DNA of 64,000 nucleotides. Origin: Ixodes scapularis (lineage: Eukaryota > Arthropoda > Arachnida > Ixodida > Ixodidae). Under the pieces are notes generated by a model. The model did no database searches and was not told where the DNA came from. It saw only the letters and a list, made by a program, of their open reading frames with translations. Position numbers and translations under genes: made by a program. This document shows positions 47,385 to 60,106 of this stretch, piece after piece (positions within the stretch are counted from its first letter, which is position 1; every line of letters begins with the position of its first letter). The stretch covers positions 29,089,297 to 29,153,296 of the forward strand of contig NW_024609835.1 of assembly GCF_016920785.2 (NCBI RefSeq), given 5' to 3'.

Positions 47385-48189
47385 TTTGGATGCTTCTCCC
47401 TCATCTTGCGCCCAACTCGCCCAAACTCGCCTAGGTCGGAGCCGGCAAGCTTTTCCTATCCGCGGCGGCTTTTGCCACGTCACAATGACGACACAGCATC
47501 TCGCCGCGAGTTCCGAATAGGCCAATCTCCGACCGCCTCAAACCCTCCGTTCTGACGTCATGACCTAGGGAGTGACGGCGCGTGTCGTCATGCACGGCGC
47601 CGACCAATCGCGACGGGCGGCGAGTTTGGCGGGGAACTCGCCTTGATCTCTCCTCCGTGCCGAGCTTAGCCCCCCTGAACAGCGCTTGCTTGCGTGATAC
47701 TGTACCGGCGTGGCGTAAACCGCGCGTCATCTCGAGGTTAATTTACTTTTTTTGTTAATTTCATGTTTGCGTTTACTTTTGTGGACACCAACAGAAATAA
47801 AAATACGGTGACGCGACACACTTAATGCAACGATGCATTGAAACTATGTACCGCAGACAATGCTACGAGGCATCAAAACCAATCTAGTGCTTTTACCCTG
47901 CCACGTGATATCGTGCTTCCCCGCGCAGTTATACTTAACGGGAAGGCCACGTGACACATTTTTAGCGATGGACTGGCCAAGATAACTCGCAGCGTCGGCT
48001 GCGGTACAACACAAAGTGCAAGGTGAAACGGAGTATAGACGGCGTTTCCGCTTCGGCTTGGTGTTTTGTGTTATCAACTGCGTTGTTGCTGTCGTCATCT
48101 AGCTTATGTAGACAGTAGCCGGGTAGTCACAGTTTTTTTCTTATTTTTTTTGACCAGAGGGCGCGCACACTTTTATGCCTCCTCCAGGG

Positions 48190-48545
48190 CCCATAAAAAC
48201 ACGGGAACGCGTCGTGAGAATGTCGATTGTGGCATGACGCAAAGGGATATAGAAACAACAGTCGGGGTTACACAGGCTAACGTCAATAGGATTTTGAACG
48301 CATTTCAAGAAGAGGGCCGTATCGGCGATGCACTTCGACATTGCAAGCGCCCTGCCCTCCTTTGCTATGGAATAGGGGCTGTGTGCCGTCAACGGAATAG
48401 CCTAGCAGACGACGCTTCCACCAGAAAGGGCTTTGTGCGCACGCGCTTAATCTCTCCCGTGTCGCTGCATTTTTCCGCGGCACAAGCGCTGGCCGTCCCG
48501 GCGATCGACGCTCGCTTGACATTATTAAAAAAATTGGTCCACTAC
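48190..48545 (+). mobile_element. Tc1-like transposase HTH fragment
   Basis: The frame reads CGMTQRDIETTVGVTQANVN-RILNAFQEEG, the first helix-turn-helix of Tc1-type transposases. Sequence at 48375-48545 is repeated in inverse orientation at 45792-45960, bracketing the Harbinger element. Confidence 0.6.
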
Positions 48546-48633
48546 ATGTTATGACAGTTCACGCGCAGGCGCTTCTACTTCTTCGACAATCTAACTCAAT
48601 ATAACGCGAAGAATAATTATCACTCAAGATTAC

Positions 48634-48746
48634 TTTGCCGATCATGTTCACTTCGTAGCCCAAATCTTTGAAATGCTGCGGCAGGATCTTTATTTCCAGT
48701 GGTAGGCCCCACGGGGCAGCGTCCAGGATAACGCTAGACTGCATGC
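48634..48746 (-). CDS. Arylsulfatase exon 3
   Basis: Two bases completing Gly, then 37 codons: MQSSVILDAAPWGLPLEIKI, LPQHFKDLGY, EVNMIGK. Acceptor TTGTCTTAG; donor GTAATC after K121. Follows the YPIHTG of exon 2, giving YPIHTG-MQSSVIL as in the family. Confidence 0.95.
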
Positions 48747-49582
48747 CTAAGACAATAAAGAAACTGATTAGTTTTAAAGAACTGTGCAGAACTTTATGAT
48801 TTGCTTTTTTGCGTGCTTCTCTGCCTGAAAAAAAAAACAACAACAAAAAACGTGACTAATGATATGACGCGTAGAAACAATTTAAGGAAAGTTCAATGTA
48901 TTTAAAATATTTCTATGAATAAACTCTTCACATTGAAAAAAAGTGAATAGCAACAGGGACTTCAGTAGATAGCAAAAGTTTAGGACACGTTTCTAGAAAA
49001 AGGGGAAGTGTTTCCCTAAATTTTTATGTTTAATAGAGTAGGTGCTGTTACTCTGATTTGTCTGAATGTTTAAGGGAACTTGGCTGGCAGTTGGTATTAT
49101 TGGGCAATCTCTGAGTGTTCCGAAAAATGTAAGTGCAGTCTTAGAGCCCCCTGCAATTATAAGACTCGGTGTTGCACTTGGGTCACCAGTCATCGGTTTT
49201 CCTTTAATCAGGCTAAGCTAATATAAAGTGCTAGCAGCATATTAAGCCGCCAATGCTCATGCCATCTCGGTGGTAAAACAATATCTACTCTTTTTTTTCT
49301 CCCAGCACAAGGTTCATATTGGATTTAACTGATTAAACGGAATACAATAATTCTTGAATGGGGTGCATCCTGGAGCAGTATATACTCAAGGATTTCTCAT
49401 AGTGTTGCACGTGAAGCTTTTTTAGTACCTGCTTCTCTGCGCAGAGGCGACACAACAAACACATGGCTGACCTAATCGCAACGCACGTAAGCAATCACTT
49501 TCTTTTGCCAGGAACCAAAGAAATTGTCCCCATTATATGAAAGCCGAACTCATGTGCTTAGAAGGGGAAGCCAATATTGTAC

Positions 49583-49742
49583 CTGTGTGAATTGGATATA
49601 ACCCAGTCATCAGGGCAGCTCTGGATGGAGTGCAGAGCGGCATCACGTAATAGTTGTTGAGTATGACACCATCTCCCGCCAGGACATCGATATTTGGCGT
49701 TGGTATTTGGGTGGAACCGTGAAAACTAACGTCTCCCCATCC
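49583..49742 (-). CDS. Arylsulfatase exon 2 (active site)
   Basis: 53 codons plus one base between acceptor TCCTCAG and donor GTACAA. Encodes GWGDVSFHGS, IPTPNIDVLAGDGVILNN, then YYVMPLCTPSRAALMTG and YPIHT-G. C67 in CTPSR is the residue converted to formylglycine, and R71 stabilises it. Its counterpart at 4703-4862 has lost this Cys. Confidence 0.96.
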
Positions 49743-49749
49743 CTGAGGA

Positions 49750-50690
49750 TAAACACAATAAAATATCCAGATTAATTCGACGACTCATGACACGCTCTAT
49801 TGAAAAATATATTTTGCCGAGAAATGATTGCCGGTACAGTATCGATTTTACTGGATTATGGGCCTCTTTTCACTTCCAGAATGGCCTGAATTTACCGGAA
49901 ATCGCTAGAATTTACCAGAAGCCACCGGATTTCCCTAGATTCACCGGAAAACACTATACGTGACTGGATTTGCCGGGATTCACCAGAATGCATCAGAAGC
50001 TTTTTTTTTTTTTTTTTTTTTTCGGACCTCATCGGAAGGCACTTAGGGCGAGCCAGGGAATCATGGGTAGTGGATGTTTACCAGATGCTGGAAGATCCGG
50101 TAACCATGCATTAAAATGGCTAATTCATACAGACTTGAAAGTTCCATGTCTTTATTCCACAGAGTTGCAAACAGTGAAACAATTTTCACGACGAAAACTA
50201 TATTATTCCAAGCATTGAATATTAGAAATATTTATCCCATAACATGCAACATAGTGCTACCCATGATGGCATTTATCTAAACACTTTGAGCGCCTAAAAG
50301 TATTAAAACAAACTGGGCAGGTGTAAATAAAACAAACGTTTAGTAACAGGAAAATGAAGTGTATGACGAGAAAAAAAAACTGGAGGTGGTTGTTTTAAAG
50401 AGGATACAAGCCTCTTTACAAGGTTAGGTAAAGGTGTTCCACTGGCATGTATTTAATAGTAATATTAAGAAATATAAATCCACCAGCAGAACTGGCCAGG
50501 GCACCCAGAAAAACATTCCACATTAAGAGTACCTCTATTGGCTTTCGAAAGGAAACATGACATAATGAATATCTAATAAAAAAGGCATTTTGTCTGAGCC
50601 ATCCTTAACAACAGTTCCCCGATCAATGCGATTGAAATCGTGTGCGAATATGATTATCTGAAACAACTGTAGTGAGGCGATTGAATTATG
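49750..50690. other. Intron 1 sequence without gene
   Basis: Contains ACCGGA(A/T)-type short repeats (49870-49990) and a T-run. No coding or element boundary seen. Confidence 0.5.
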
Positions 50691-50695
50691 TTTCA

Positions 50696-50892
50696 GTTCT
50701 TTCCGCCAAATTTATTGGACAAACTGAATCGGTCTCTTTGTCCCGTGACCGCCTTGCTCCGGGGTGAAGTTGGAGAGCTTTCCAGAGTAATTAAACCCAC
50801 TCGTCATGACGCTGCGGGGACTTACGGGAAAACACCTTCCTCTTCGTCTCCTCGAGGCACGAGTTTCTATAGTCAAGCGTTTTACTACCTTT
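50696..50892. repeat. Direct repeat R, left copy
   Basis: About 195 bp nearly identical to 54829-55028 (CCGCCAAATTTATTGGAC start, CTACCTT end). The two copies bracket the inverted LINE segment. Confidence 0.9.
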
Positions 50893-53800
50893 AGGTTCCA
50901 CGTGAGGTCACATAAGAGATGAGCGCCAAGGTATTTAAAGGATGAGAAATTTTCAATGGCGTCACTTCCAATGAAGTACGTGTGAGGAGTGAGATGTCGT
51001 TTCGAGGTGAAGGTCATAGCTTTTGTTTTGTGTGTATTTATTTTCATCAGCTTCACACCAGTTGGAAACTTTGTCCAAGTCATCTTGGGAAATTATACTA
51101 TCGTAAGGTTCCATAACGGGACGGTCCGCGAATAGACGAGTGCGAGATTAGGTGTTAGAGTGAAGGTCATCGATGTACATAAGAAAAAGCACAGGACCCA
51201 ATACAGATCCCTGCGGGGCACCTGACGTCACGGGAAAAATGAAAGACAGGCGTTTGTCAACCACAACTGATTTGCGTTTGTTAGCCAATATGTTTTTATT
51301 CCATTTAACAACACATGTGGATAATTTTAGTTTAGTTAGCTTATATATCAACCAGTTATGTGGTACGCAACCAAACGCTTTCGCAAAGTCAATAAAGATA
51401 GCGTCAACGTGTCTGGAGAGGTGAACAAAATGATGAAGGTAATTTAACAACGCAGACAGCTGCGTCTCACATGAACGTCCACACAGAAAACCATGCTGGT
51501 TAATAAAAAGAAGTTGATTGGTAGTCAGGTGGGATATATTGTGTTTTAGAAGTTTACAGGAAACACAGGCGTGTGATATGGGTCTGTAGTTGTCAAATTA
51601 ATTTTTATCTCTCGTTTTAAGTATAAGAACAACCGTGACATATTTCCAATCGTCTGGTAATTTACTCATGGAGTTTGATTGTTGGAACAGCCCTCCCAGA
51701 AGAGGTACAGAAATTTATTTGGTTAGATTTAATAACTTTGTAGGTATGCCATCCGGGCCAGGACTAGAGTTAGTGGGGAGTCGGTCAATGGTACATATAA
51801 CCCCATATAACGCCATAGGTATAAATTACAATATCCTTCCAAATTCCTTTCAACTGATATTTCTGATATGGTCGAATCAAAAAGAATGCCTTCAGCAGTG
51901 AAAACACTGCTGAAAAACTCGTTGAACTGATTGGCCAACTGAGATTCACCAAGGTGTCACCAGAACCAAAGCACTGGAGCACACTTACAGGGTGCGGGTT
52001 GACAACCATTCAAAATTTCTTCGAGTCTGACCGTAGCATATCCGAGACATCAGCGTCAAAGAAACCTTGCTTGGCCTCTTTTATCAAGTTCCTGCAGCAT
52101 AAAGCATACGCATGATAGGAGGTCCAATCGCGGTCCAAGTCAGAGCTCTTCGCTTGCTTATATAAACGTTTTTGGATACTTCGTTTAATTTTAGATGTAA
52201 ACCATGGGGAACGTAGACATGGTGCTATGTTTAAAACAGGAATACAGGCAGCCAAAAACTTTATTAGTTTGCCGCGAAACAACATCCAATTTCTATTTAC
52301 GAAACGCTCATCAAACCCACTCAAAAAATAGGTGTAAAACATAGACAATCTTGGCATCAAAGATTTCTCATCTGCTCTCCTTTAATCAAAATTTTGTTTC
52401 CCGATAATATCACGCTTTGAAACGTATAAAGAGAAGGTACAATGTACAACACAATAATCTCTAATTTCGTCATAACATTAACCGATGAGTGCTCAGGCTG
52501 CGTTGTAAAAATTAAATCCAGCACAGCATCTCCACGTGTAGGGGTTGGGACAATCTCCTCTAGTTAGCTCGCCATCTCAAGAACTTTTAGGCATTCCCTC
52601 TTGTTTGTACAGTTGCCAGAAGCTTCATTTGTTGTCCAGTCTATACCAGTATAGGTAAAATCACCTGCCAGGACTCTAGGAGTGTTAGGGAACTTAGACT
52701 GTAAATCGTCTACAAGTTCTGTTAAGTGGTTAATAAACTCTGCCTTGGAGTCCGGAATAAATGACAATGGGATGCACGTTTTTACGGCGTTCATAACCCC
52801 CGCCCCCCTCCCCTGGAGTAAAACCGGTCCTTTTGATAGACTGAAAACAGATCTGCAAATGTCAACTCTGAATTTGCCATGTCTGAGCTGAGGTATGTCT
52901 CAGTTTCCAAAATGACGTCAGCGGAACATATATCAATAAAAGGGAGTAAGTCATCCTGTTTCGGTGTTAGACTCCGAAAGTTGGCGACAAGAAAGGACAG
53001 CTGACCAAACTTCTCAACGACACTAGATTTGAAAAGGCTGCCGCTTGGTAACGTTCCAAGAGTAATGATTTTGACAGGGCACATCCTGTCCGTCGTTAGA
53101 ATCACGTTTCTAAACCGCATTGTTAAGAAAAAGCTTGTCGTAGGAGAGCCAGTATGTGCTTTTGCCTTTATTCAGCCTTGCGATGTCCCTCAGTCTTTTG
53201 CGGATGAGTTGCATTTTAGGTGAGAAGTCACCTCCGACCCATACTTCAGGCGGTGTCAGGTTTTTTTAGATTGCACGCACTACCCAAGACCTCACTCTTG
53301 CTTTTGTAGTTGAGGAATTTTATAATTATCCGGTGGTTAAATCCGGGTCTGCGGGGTCCAAGTCGGTGAGCAGGCTCAAGTTTTCTCCGACAATTATGTA
53401 TAAAGAGAAGCTGACATACTTCTTGAAAAAAAACGAGTTAGAGGTGAATTCTGGCGTATTTTTATCCCGTGAATCTGAATATCACGTTAATTTTCCTCGG
53501 ACATGTAACTAAACGCGAGGAAACACGAAAAACCTCCGACCAGTCGTGACGTCATACTGGGATCTTTGGGCCGCTAAGCGCGTGCCGCACGTGTGGGCAG
53601 GGCGTGCGATCGCAAGCCTGACAGCAACGTTATTAGATTACCTCAGTTGTGGAACTCCCGCGGAGGGGAGTACCCCTCCTCACTCACCCCACTCCGCCAA
53701 GCGTCGATCGAAGCGCCATCTATATTTTCGTTTCATAACTATGCGTTCCGAAGAGCCCAGCTGACTGAAGCACCAAATGGCGATCACAACGCCGCCATTT

Positions 53801-54828
53801 ACCCTGCAGCGGTCACTCAAGGAACTACACGTAACATCTATTTTGGCTTCTATCGGCCATTTCGGAGCCGAAACAGATACAGTGGAGAGGGTCACAGGGA
53901 TACCACCCCGTGTCCCCAGCGGGCGTGCCGGGAATTCGACCCCGAAGTTAAGATTAGCCTAGGTCGGGACGCGCTACCTAAAACCTCCGCTGAGGCATGG
54001 TTTTATGAAAACAATATTAATTGTATTGCAAAACCTTGCAAACTAAAGATTTTAGGAAACATCACGCCCCCCCCCCCCCCCCTTTGTACTGAACTCCAAT
54101 AAAAGTTACTACAAAAAGTTTTTTTCCGTTGGTTTTTACGGTTTTTACGTTTCTATAATGTTGAAACGTACGTATCCTGATTACGTTACCAAAGCAGTCG
54201 TCTGGCGGCGCATCGAGCGACGCTTGGTGAGTCGTGGTGAGTGAGGGGGGGGGGGTACTGTTCGTGTATGCGGCGCCTATGAGCAGTTCCGTAACTGAGC
54301 TAATCTAATAACGTTGCCTGACAGGTATATTTTTCCGCACTGACCCCAGCCATGACGTCTCTTTCTGACCTTTTTGAAAATAGCAAGAGTGCGCGTGCAT
54401 AGCTCTGACAGGCGCTGAAGATGCGATAGAGCAGATTCCGAAAACTGCTAGTGTGACGTCACGCCCCAGAAAGGAGGGGCTTCGGCGGTAATTTAAAAAT
54501 TAATTTATGCAGCCTCTGTGCACCGAGTTGAAAAATGAACTCGACATTCGTGATCCTGGAAACCGAATGAAGGCCATTGAAGTGTTTTTTTCTTAAATAC
54601 AGAACCGCTTCAGTTTCCTTTTAAGTGTGTAGAGAAAAATGTCTCAACCTTCCTCTCTGTATCATCCCATGCTTGAGGCTCTTGTTCGGGCAGACCCTTA
54701 ACTATGAGACTATTCCTGCGGAGGCGACTGTTTAAGTCGCCAACTACATCAGCCAGACCCTCCTTTTCATGTTGCCTTTCAGTGAAACTGATAACCTCAC
54801 TATTTATACTGTTAATAGGTTACGTGAC
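50893..54828 (-). mobile_element. LINE 5' two-thirds, inverted
   Basis: Minus strand from right to left: ORF1 (54830-54600, RRNSLIVKGLPEQEPQAWD, the RNA-binding segment of LINE ORF1); APE endonuclease start (53120-52800, FLVANFRSLTPKQDDLL) and later part (52794-52564, VLAGDFTYTGIDW); linker (52360-52010); RT (51450-50893: IDFAKAFGCVPH, TSGAPQGSVLGPVLFLMYIDD, catalytic FADD changed to FADR near 51110; KYLGAHLLCDLTWNL). It ends exactly where the plus-strand 3' third takes over at 55028. Confidence 0.85.
53545..54463. mobile_element. Inverted-repeat DNA element nested in the LINE
   Basis: Ends CGTGACGTCA and TGACGTCACG. Inner arms 53617-53657 and 54282-54325 (CTGACAG-AACGTTATTAGATTA) are also inverted. 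Splits the LINE between ORF1 and ORF2. No ORF of note. Confidence 0.7.
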
Positions 54829-55028
54829 GTTAGTTCTTTCCGCCAAATTTATTGGACAAACTGAATCGGTCTCTTTGTCCCGTGACCGCCTTGCTCCGGG
54901 GTGAAGTTGGAAAACTTTCCAGAGTAATTAGACCCACACGTCATGAGGCTGCGGGGACTTACGGGGAAAACATCTTCCTCTTCGTTTCCTCGAGGCACGA
55001 GTTTCTATAGTCAAGCATTTGGCTACCT
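54829..55028. repeat. Direct repeat R, right copy
   Basis: Partner of 50696-50892; directly precedes the LINE 3' third. On the minus strand it also directly precedes ORF1, so it may be the LINE 5' UTR. Confidence 0.9.
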
Positions 55029-55830
55029 TCATATTGAACACATTGCTAACAAGGCGTCGCGAACTTTTGGCTGTTCACCGTTCCAAGCAAACTCGGACAC
55101 AAAACGTCTGGCCTACAATGCCCTTGTCAGATCTCAACTCGAGTATGCATCCACCATCTGGCACCCTCATTAAGCATCTGTCAGATAACATTGAATCTAT
55201 TCAAAACAATGCTGCTAGATTTATAGCTTGCGACTACTCCCGATTTACAAGTGTAAGCAGTTTAAAACTTCGACTTAACTTGTCATCTCCTCATACAAGA
55301 AGACACCTCGCACGCTTATCATTTATTCATAAACTTTATTACAGTCTCTCACGTTTAGGGACTCCTTCATACTATCGGCTCACCACCATGTCGTCCCGCT
55401 TAGATCACCCTTTCAAAATTAACCCCATATTTGCACAAACCAACATGTTTAAAAACTCTCCACTACTCCTCGCTTTATCGGACTGGAACAGCATCCATAG
55501 AGAAATTGCCTCCACCAGTGACATTCAGCCCTTTGTCTCCGCACTAAACATGTGAAACCTTGAATAGTCCTGCATCCCTGCAATATTTCTTGTTGTGAGT
55601 GTCTTGTTTCTGATGCACATGTTTTTATTCTGCGCTATCTTTTTTACATCTTATGTATGAAGGGCGAAATTGCGCCAAATGCTTTCTTCCTTCAAATCAT
55701 GCTTTGTACTTTTTTTTTATCTTTGTCTCTTTTTGTTGTCACTCGGTTCAGTTGTACCAGTCTTTCCATCACGTTCCCCTGATGTAATACCCGAACGGGC
55801 CTTTTAGGGTTAAAATGAATACATATATAA
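55021..55830 (+). mobile_element. LINE 3' third (sense) with tail
   Basis: Starts LHIEHIANKASRTFG, which continues the inverted part's DLTWNL. Then LVRSQLEYASTIWHPH, a frameshift, NIESIQNNAARFIACDYSR, LSFIHKLYYSL and LLALSDWNSIHREIA to a stop at about 55554. A 3' UTR and a short ATAAATA tail (about 55820) follow. Confidence 0.85.
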
Positions 55831-55845
55831 ATAAATTCAGTTTCC

Positions 55846-56760
55846 CCGCTAAATTTGGCAGGAAAATGGCGTCATGTGACGTAACCTGACGTCCCGTGAC
55901 CAATACACCTTCGGAAAATTGACGGCACGTGACCTATACGTCAACTCAGTTTCCCCGCTAAATTTAGCGTGAAATTCATGTCACGACATCTACAGGGTGT
56001 CACAAAAAAAATTTACAGGTTTTTTTTTACCGCAAAAATAAACTAGGCATCGCCGAGTGCTCATTCTCTGCCCAAAGGTAGCCAGCGCCAGAGGTCACAA
56101 CCAGATGTCAAAGTTTCAGCACAATCCGATACCTTATTCAAAACTTATAAGTGATTTTCTGAAAAATTCAATGAGAAAAAGGAGCCCATTTTTGCCCGTT
56201 TTCGGTTTTTGGTGCCCCCCCCCCCCCCCCCCCCCCCCCATAGGGCCCCATGTATTCAAAACCTCGTCAGCCGCCATTTTGCCTTTGAACTGTTCACAAT
56301 ATCAATTAATACTTTTGAATAAGTCATCGGATCGGGCTGAAACTTTGGCATCTGGTTGTGACCTCTAGCGCTACTTTTAGGCGGAGAATGAGCGCTCGGC
56401 GATGCCTAGTTTATTATTGCTGTAAAAAAAAACAACCTGTAAATATTCTTTTGTGACACCTGTATACACCAATTCAGTTACCCACTAAATTTAGTGGAGA
56501 AATTAACGTCTTGTGGCCTAGCCACCAATCCAGGTTCCCCGTTAAATTTGGCGGGAGAAATCCACGTCACGTGACGCCAAGTCACGTGACGTCGATTCTC
56601 CCTTCCCTAAATTTAAAGGGGGACGCTGGATTGGTGTCTAGGTCACAAGAAGTGAATTTTGCCGCTGAATGTATAATTTTTATTTTTTCAAATTCTTTAC
56701 CACAGTATATCACAAAATAAAAATGCCTTTAGAGCTGCGCTCTACTTTAGCTTTACAAAG
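55846..56760. repeat. CCCCGCTAAATTTAGCG units and nested foldback
   Basis: Outer parts (55846-55975, 56475-56760) hold CGCTAAATTTAGCG units, CACGTGAC motifs and the terminus AGAGCTGCGCTCT (56732), as in the element at 26114. A foldback (55992-56464, ACAGGGTGTCACAAAA ends, CCAGATG arms, long C-run) is nested within. Confidence 0.65.
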
Positions 56761-57069
56761 ACGCGTTAATGTATAGAATTGTTCTTGTGAAATCAAATTC
56801 CGAGCTTCGTCATTTGTTAAGATCGTTCAATTGCTGGACAGGAGTGACACTATCTGTGGTTCACAGGAAAGTTATTTCAGAGACGTTGTTTCAGAGTGTA
56901 CACTCTAAAACATTTGCAGCGTCTGCTTTCCTGCAAAGCACTTGGGAGAACCAATCGCTGCAATCTACGAGTGAGCTTGACGAATGTCGGGGCTGATAAT
57001 TTGTTTGGACCCACCAAAAAACCTTGTCTGTAAAAGTCTTGTCTGCGCTGTGGCACTGGTCATGGTGAA

Positions 57070-57215
57070 ACGACATGCTCAGTGTCACAGCGCAGACAGT
57101 TTTCTTTTTTAGGTTTAAACTCGATTGCAGCCCCGCCATTCGACGAGCTCCTTCCGTAGATTGCAGCCATTGTCTCCCAGCTACTTATGGAGAAAGCGGA
57201 CGCTACAAATTTCTT
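57070..57215. repeat. Dispersed repeat, second copy of 8225 family
   Basis: Shares CAG(C/A)GCAGACA, CATTCGACGAGCTC and GTAGATTGCAGC with 8225-8535. Confidence 0.6.
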
Positions 57216-59090
57216 AGAATCTATTGACGAGGCCAGATCACAGTACCGAAAGAAACCACCCAGAATGACGGAGAAAAAAAAACGGTTTATTTCTTATTGT
57301 AAAGACTTTTAAAAGCGAAAGTAAGTTTTCGTGGTTTCATAGACTCGTGCTATTTACCTTGTTTTGAATCAAATATTGATATATGTACGGTACTTTTGCG
57401 CGCTATTCTACTTGTTTTCCAGATATTATTTGTACAGAAATAGTTGGCGGAGCGAAAACCTTACGTCCGTTTTTATATTATAAATAGCAGAGATGAAATA
57501 TGGAGGCTGTTCACCCGAAATGTAAAAAAAACAAAAAACTTAATCGGCTTTTTATACGTTTCATCTGTACGAAATGTTTTTTTTTCCTGCATTTATATTT
57601 ACAATATTTTCACTGGTTCACAATAGAACGATGTTTTGATACTTTGAAAAGGCGAAAACGTTTTAATATTTTAAAAATTTATATTTTTAACCCCAATTAG
57701 ACACACCAAAAGGACGTTGACTCAGGCAACACGCTCGCGTTTTTACCTCACTGAATGCAGCTGCTGCATTTTTTTTTTTTGGCCAGCAGCGTCCCACCGA
57801 GTTTATAAAAACAAAACAAAAAACTAGAACACCTGTTGGACTACAAACCAGATTAAAAAAAATCTAGCAATCGAAACTTTGTTTCCCCTAACGTACATCT
57901 GCAATTTAAAGCTTAATAAGAAAATTGTACTCGCAATTTCCCGGAACTTCATATTTTATTCGGTCAGTGTTACCTTCGGACACCTGCGATTGCTACCAAT
58001 AACGTTTGATTTAGTTTTATGTGCACTTCTCCCCAATGTATGCACAGCTACTGTGTGAATGAATTGTTTACTTTCTGCGCAAACTGTGCGAGGCAGCATT
58101 GGTCATTAGTAATGATGAGTACTCGAGGTTGAGGAAACCAAGCAAGAACAGCAGGCAACCAACGACCTCTCACTGTTTACCGCAGACGTCCGAAATACCA
58201 GCTCGCCTGCCTCATGACCCTCTCTGAATTCTAGACCATCTGTTGTGAACACGATGAACTTCAAACATCAATCATATTGTTTCCTATAGTCAGTTTAAGC
58301 AATATTAAGTTTCATTTCGTCTGTTTTTCTTTCACTGATAACTAAAAAAAAAAAAAACGCATTTTTTTTTGTGCACGCTTTTTTATTGTCATTCATTATT
58401 CTGTTTTCTGATCGGGTAACGGCGTAGTCTTGTTGGCTGAGAAGCAACAATCAAGTTAAGACTTTTAAATATTATCATCCAACGTTTTTAAACAAACTGG
58501 TTTATTTAAAGACAATAAAACTTCTGGTCGCGCCATTTTAGCGGCGCCGCCATTTCGAATTTCTCCCTCTCTGTGGCTGCCAACCGAGGATTAGTTAACC
58601 GCCGCACCTGGAAGTCTAATCGTCGGATCGCTAACAATATTATGCTCTGGTACTCACTACACCCTATGTTTGTTAAGCTGTCACTGACCCTTGCCTTATA
58701 GACCACTTCGAGAAAGTAGGCACACGAAGATAATTCATAACCGCATGGGCCAGGTGCACTCCAGCCCTCGTTATCTTCTAAAGTGCACAAGTAAATTGGG
58801 CGACACTATGGGCGCGAGCTCAAACCAGCGTCAGCCAGGATGTAAAACACAAATTTCTATACAGTGTATTTGCAAATATTTAACAGATTCGAACCTCTCA
58901 ATGCAGTAGTTTATTCCAGACACTGTCGCACGGCTCGTTTTTCGGGCCCCTATAGGGATTTTAAATTTAAAACAGAAGGTTCTGCCATCGAGGAGCTTCG
59001 ATTTGTCAACACGTGTTCTCTGGCGTCGCCTGACAGGCAGGCAGCTTCAAAACTCTGAGACGCGAAACTGCGGCGCAGCCATGGTATATT
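57216..59090. other. Intron 1 sequence without gene
   Basis: AT-rich with A- and T-runs. 58500-58800 has a GC-richer patch but no domain recognised. Confidence 0.45.
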
Positions 59091-60106
59091 TAGGGTTCCG
59101 CGTTTTCGGTTTCTATTTTTTCAAAATTCGGCGTACTTTTTTCGGTGTTTATTTTAAAAATCAATTTTCGGTTTTTTTCGGCGCATATTTATGCCCACAA
59201 AAGTTTATCGGCTTTTTTCGGTGAATATAAAATGAACACCAACGGACACCGGATAAGATGGTCCTTCTAGCTCTGATATTTGTTATCACTCAAAGAGTAA
59301 CGGTACAGATACATTGAAATATAAACGGACACTTTATTCGGCAAATATGTGCAACTGTAATAGAAACAAGAAAACAACAACTTTGGTACAAGCAAGTCAT
59401 ATACGAGGCCTATGCCGAAATAACATGAAACTTCACCTTTTGTACATCAGGATTACGTGATCTTATTCTGGTAAACACACATGTACTTGCCCAGGTTCTC
59501 CTCGTTGATCCGCAGCCTTTCTTGCCTGTTAATATGACCCTGAGCTTCGAGAATGCCCTCTTAACGCTAACACTGGACAGTGGCCGGATGAGGAGGTGAA
59601 GCGCTGCCTGAGCCAAAATCGGCCAATAAATCAATTGTGACCGCAAAAAGAGACACGGTGCGACGTTTTGAGGCACAACACACCATGCAGAGCTTGCATC
59701 AAGTCAGTTTTTTTCACAACGAGTTTGAAAACACGCTCGTACATGGCGAAGTCATGAAGCATTTCGGACTTCACGTTTGGTTTAATGTGCGATGACGGAC
59801 ACATTAAACCAAAACAACGTGATGGCATCCTTCTATCCCATACATTCGGACATCTGTTTATAGACACTGTCGTTCCATTTTTTCGCCAAGGCTCTGCGGT
59901 ACGACTGGAAGGTCAAAGTGACCTTTTCCAGTTAAAACTGAATTTTAGAAAAGGAATTAGACGTACTTTTATCGGTTTTTATCGGTTTAAATTGAAAAGG
60001 CCGAGCCTAAAACCTGACCTTTTTCGGTTAAAACCGAATTTACGAAAATGGATTCGACGTACTTTTATCGGTTTTTATCGGTTTAAACCGAAAACTCCTA
60101 ACCCTA
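59091..60106 (-). mobile_element. hAT element with 8-bp target-site duplication
   Basis: Termini TAGGGTT...AACCCTA and subterminal GTTTTCGGTTT repeats. Flanked by GGTATATT at 59083-59090 and 60107-60114, the 8-bp duplication expected of hAT. The minus strand has the C-terminal dimerisation segment (59580-59480: LSSVSVKRAFSKLR, ILTGKK). Most of the transposase is missing, so it is non-autonomous. In intron 1. Confidence 0.85.

Larger units (their letters stand above)
45990..47675. mobile_element. PIF/Harbinger-like DNA transposon with nested SINEs
   Basis: Terminal inverted repeats GGGGGGCTAAGCTCG (45990) and CGAGCTTAGCCCCCC (to 47675) bound about 1.7 kb. A HARBI1-like transposase fragment is on the minus strand at 47166-47384. 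The middle holds two tRNA-derived SINE copies and an inverted pair (46500-46640 and 46920-47075). The nuclease (DDE) part is missing. Confidence 0.7.

Noticed and set aside
53905..53985. CCGAAGTTAAG motif resembling the internal part of 5S rRNA
   Set aside because: Only one short block matches; the flanking stems and box spacing of 5S rRNA are absent.
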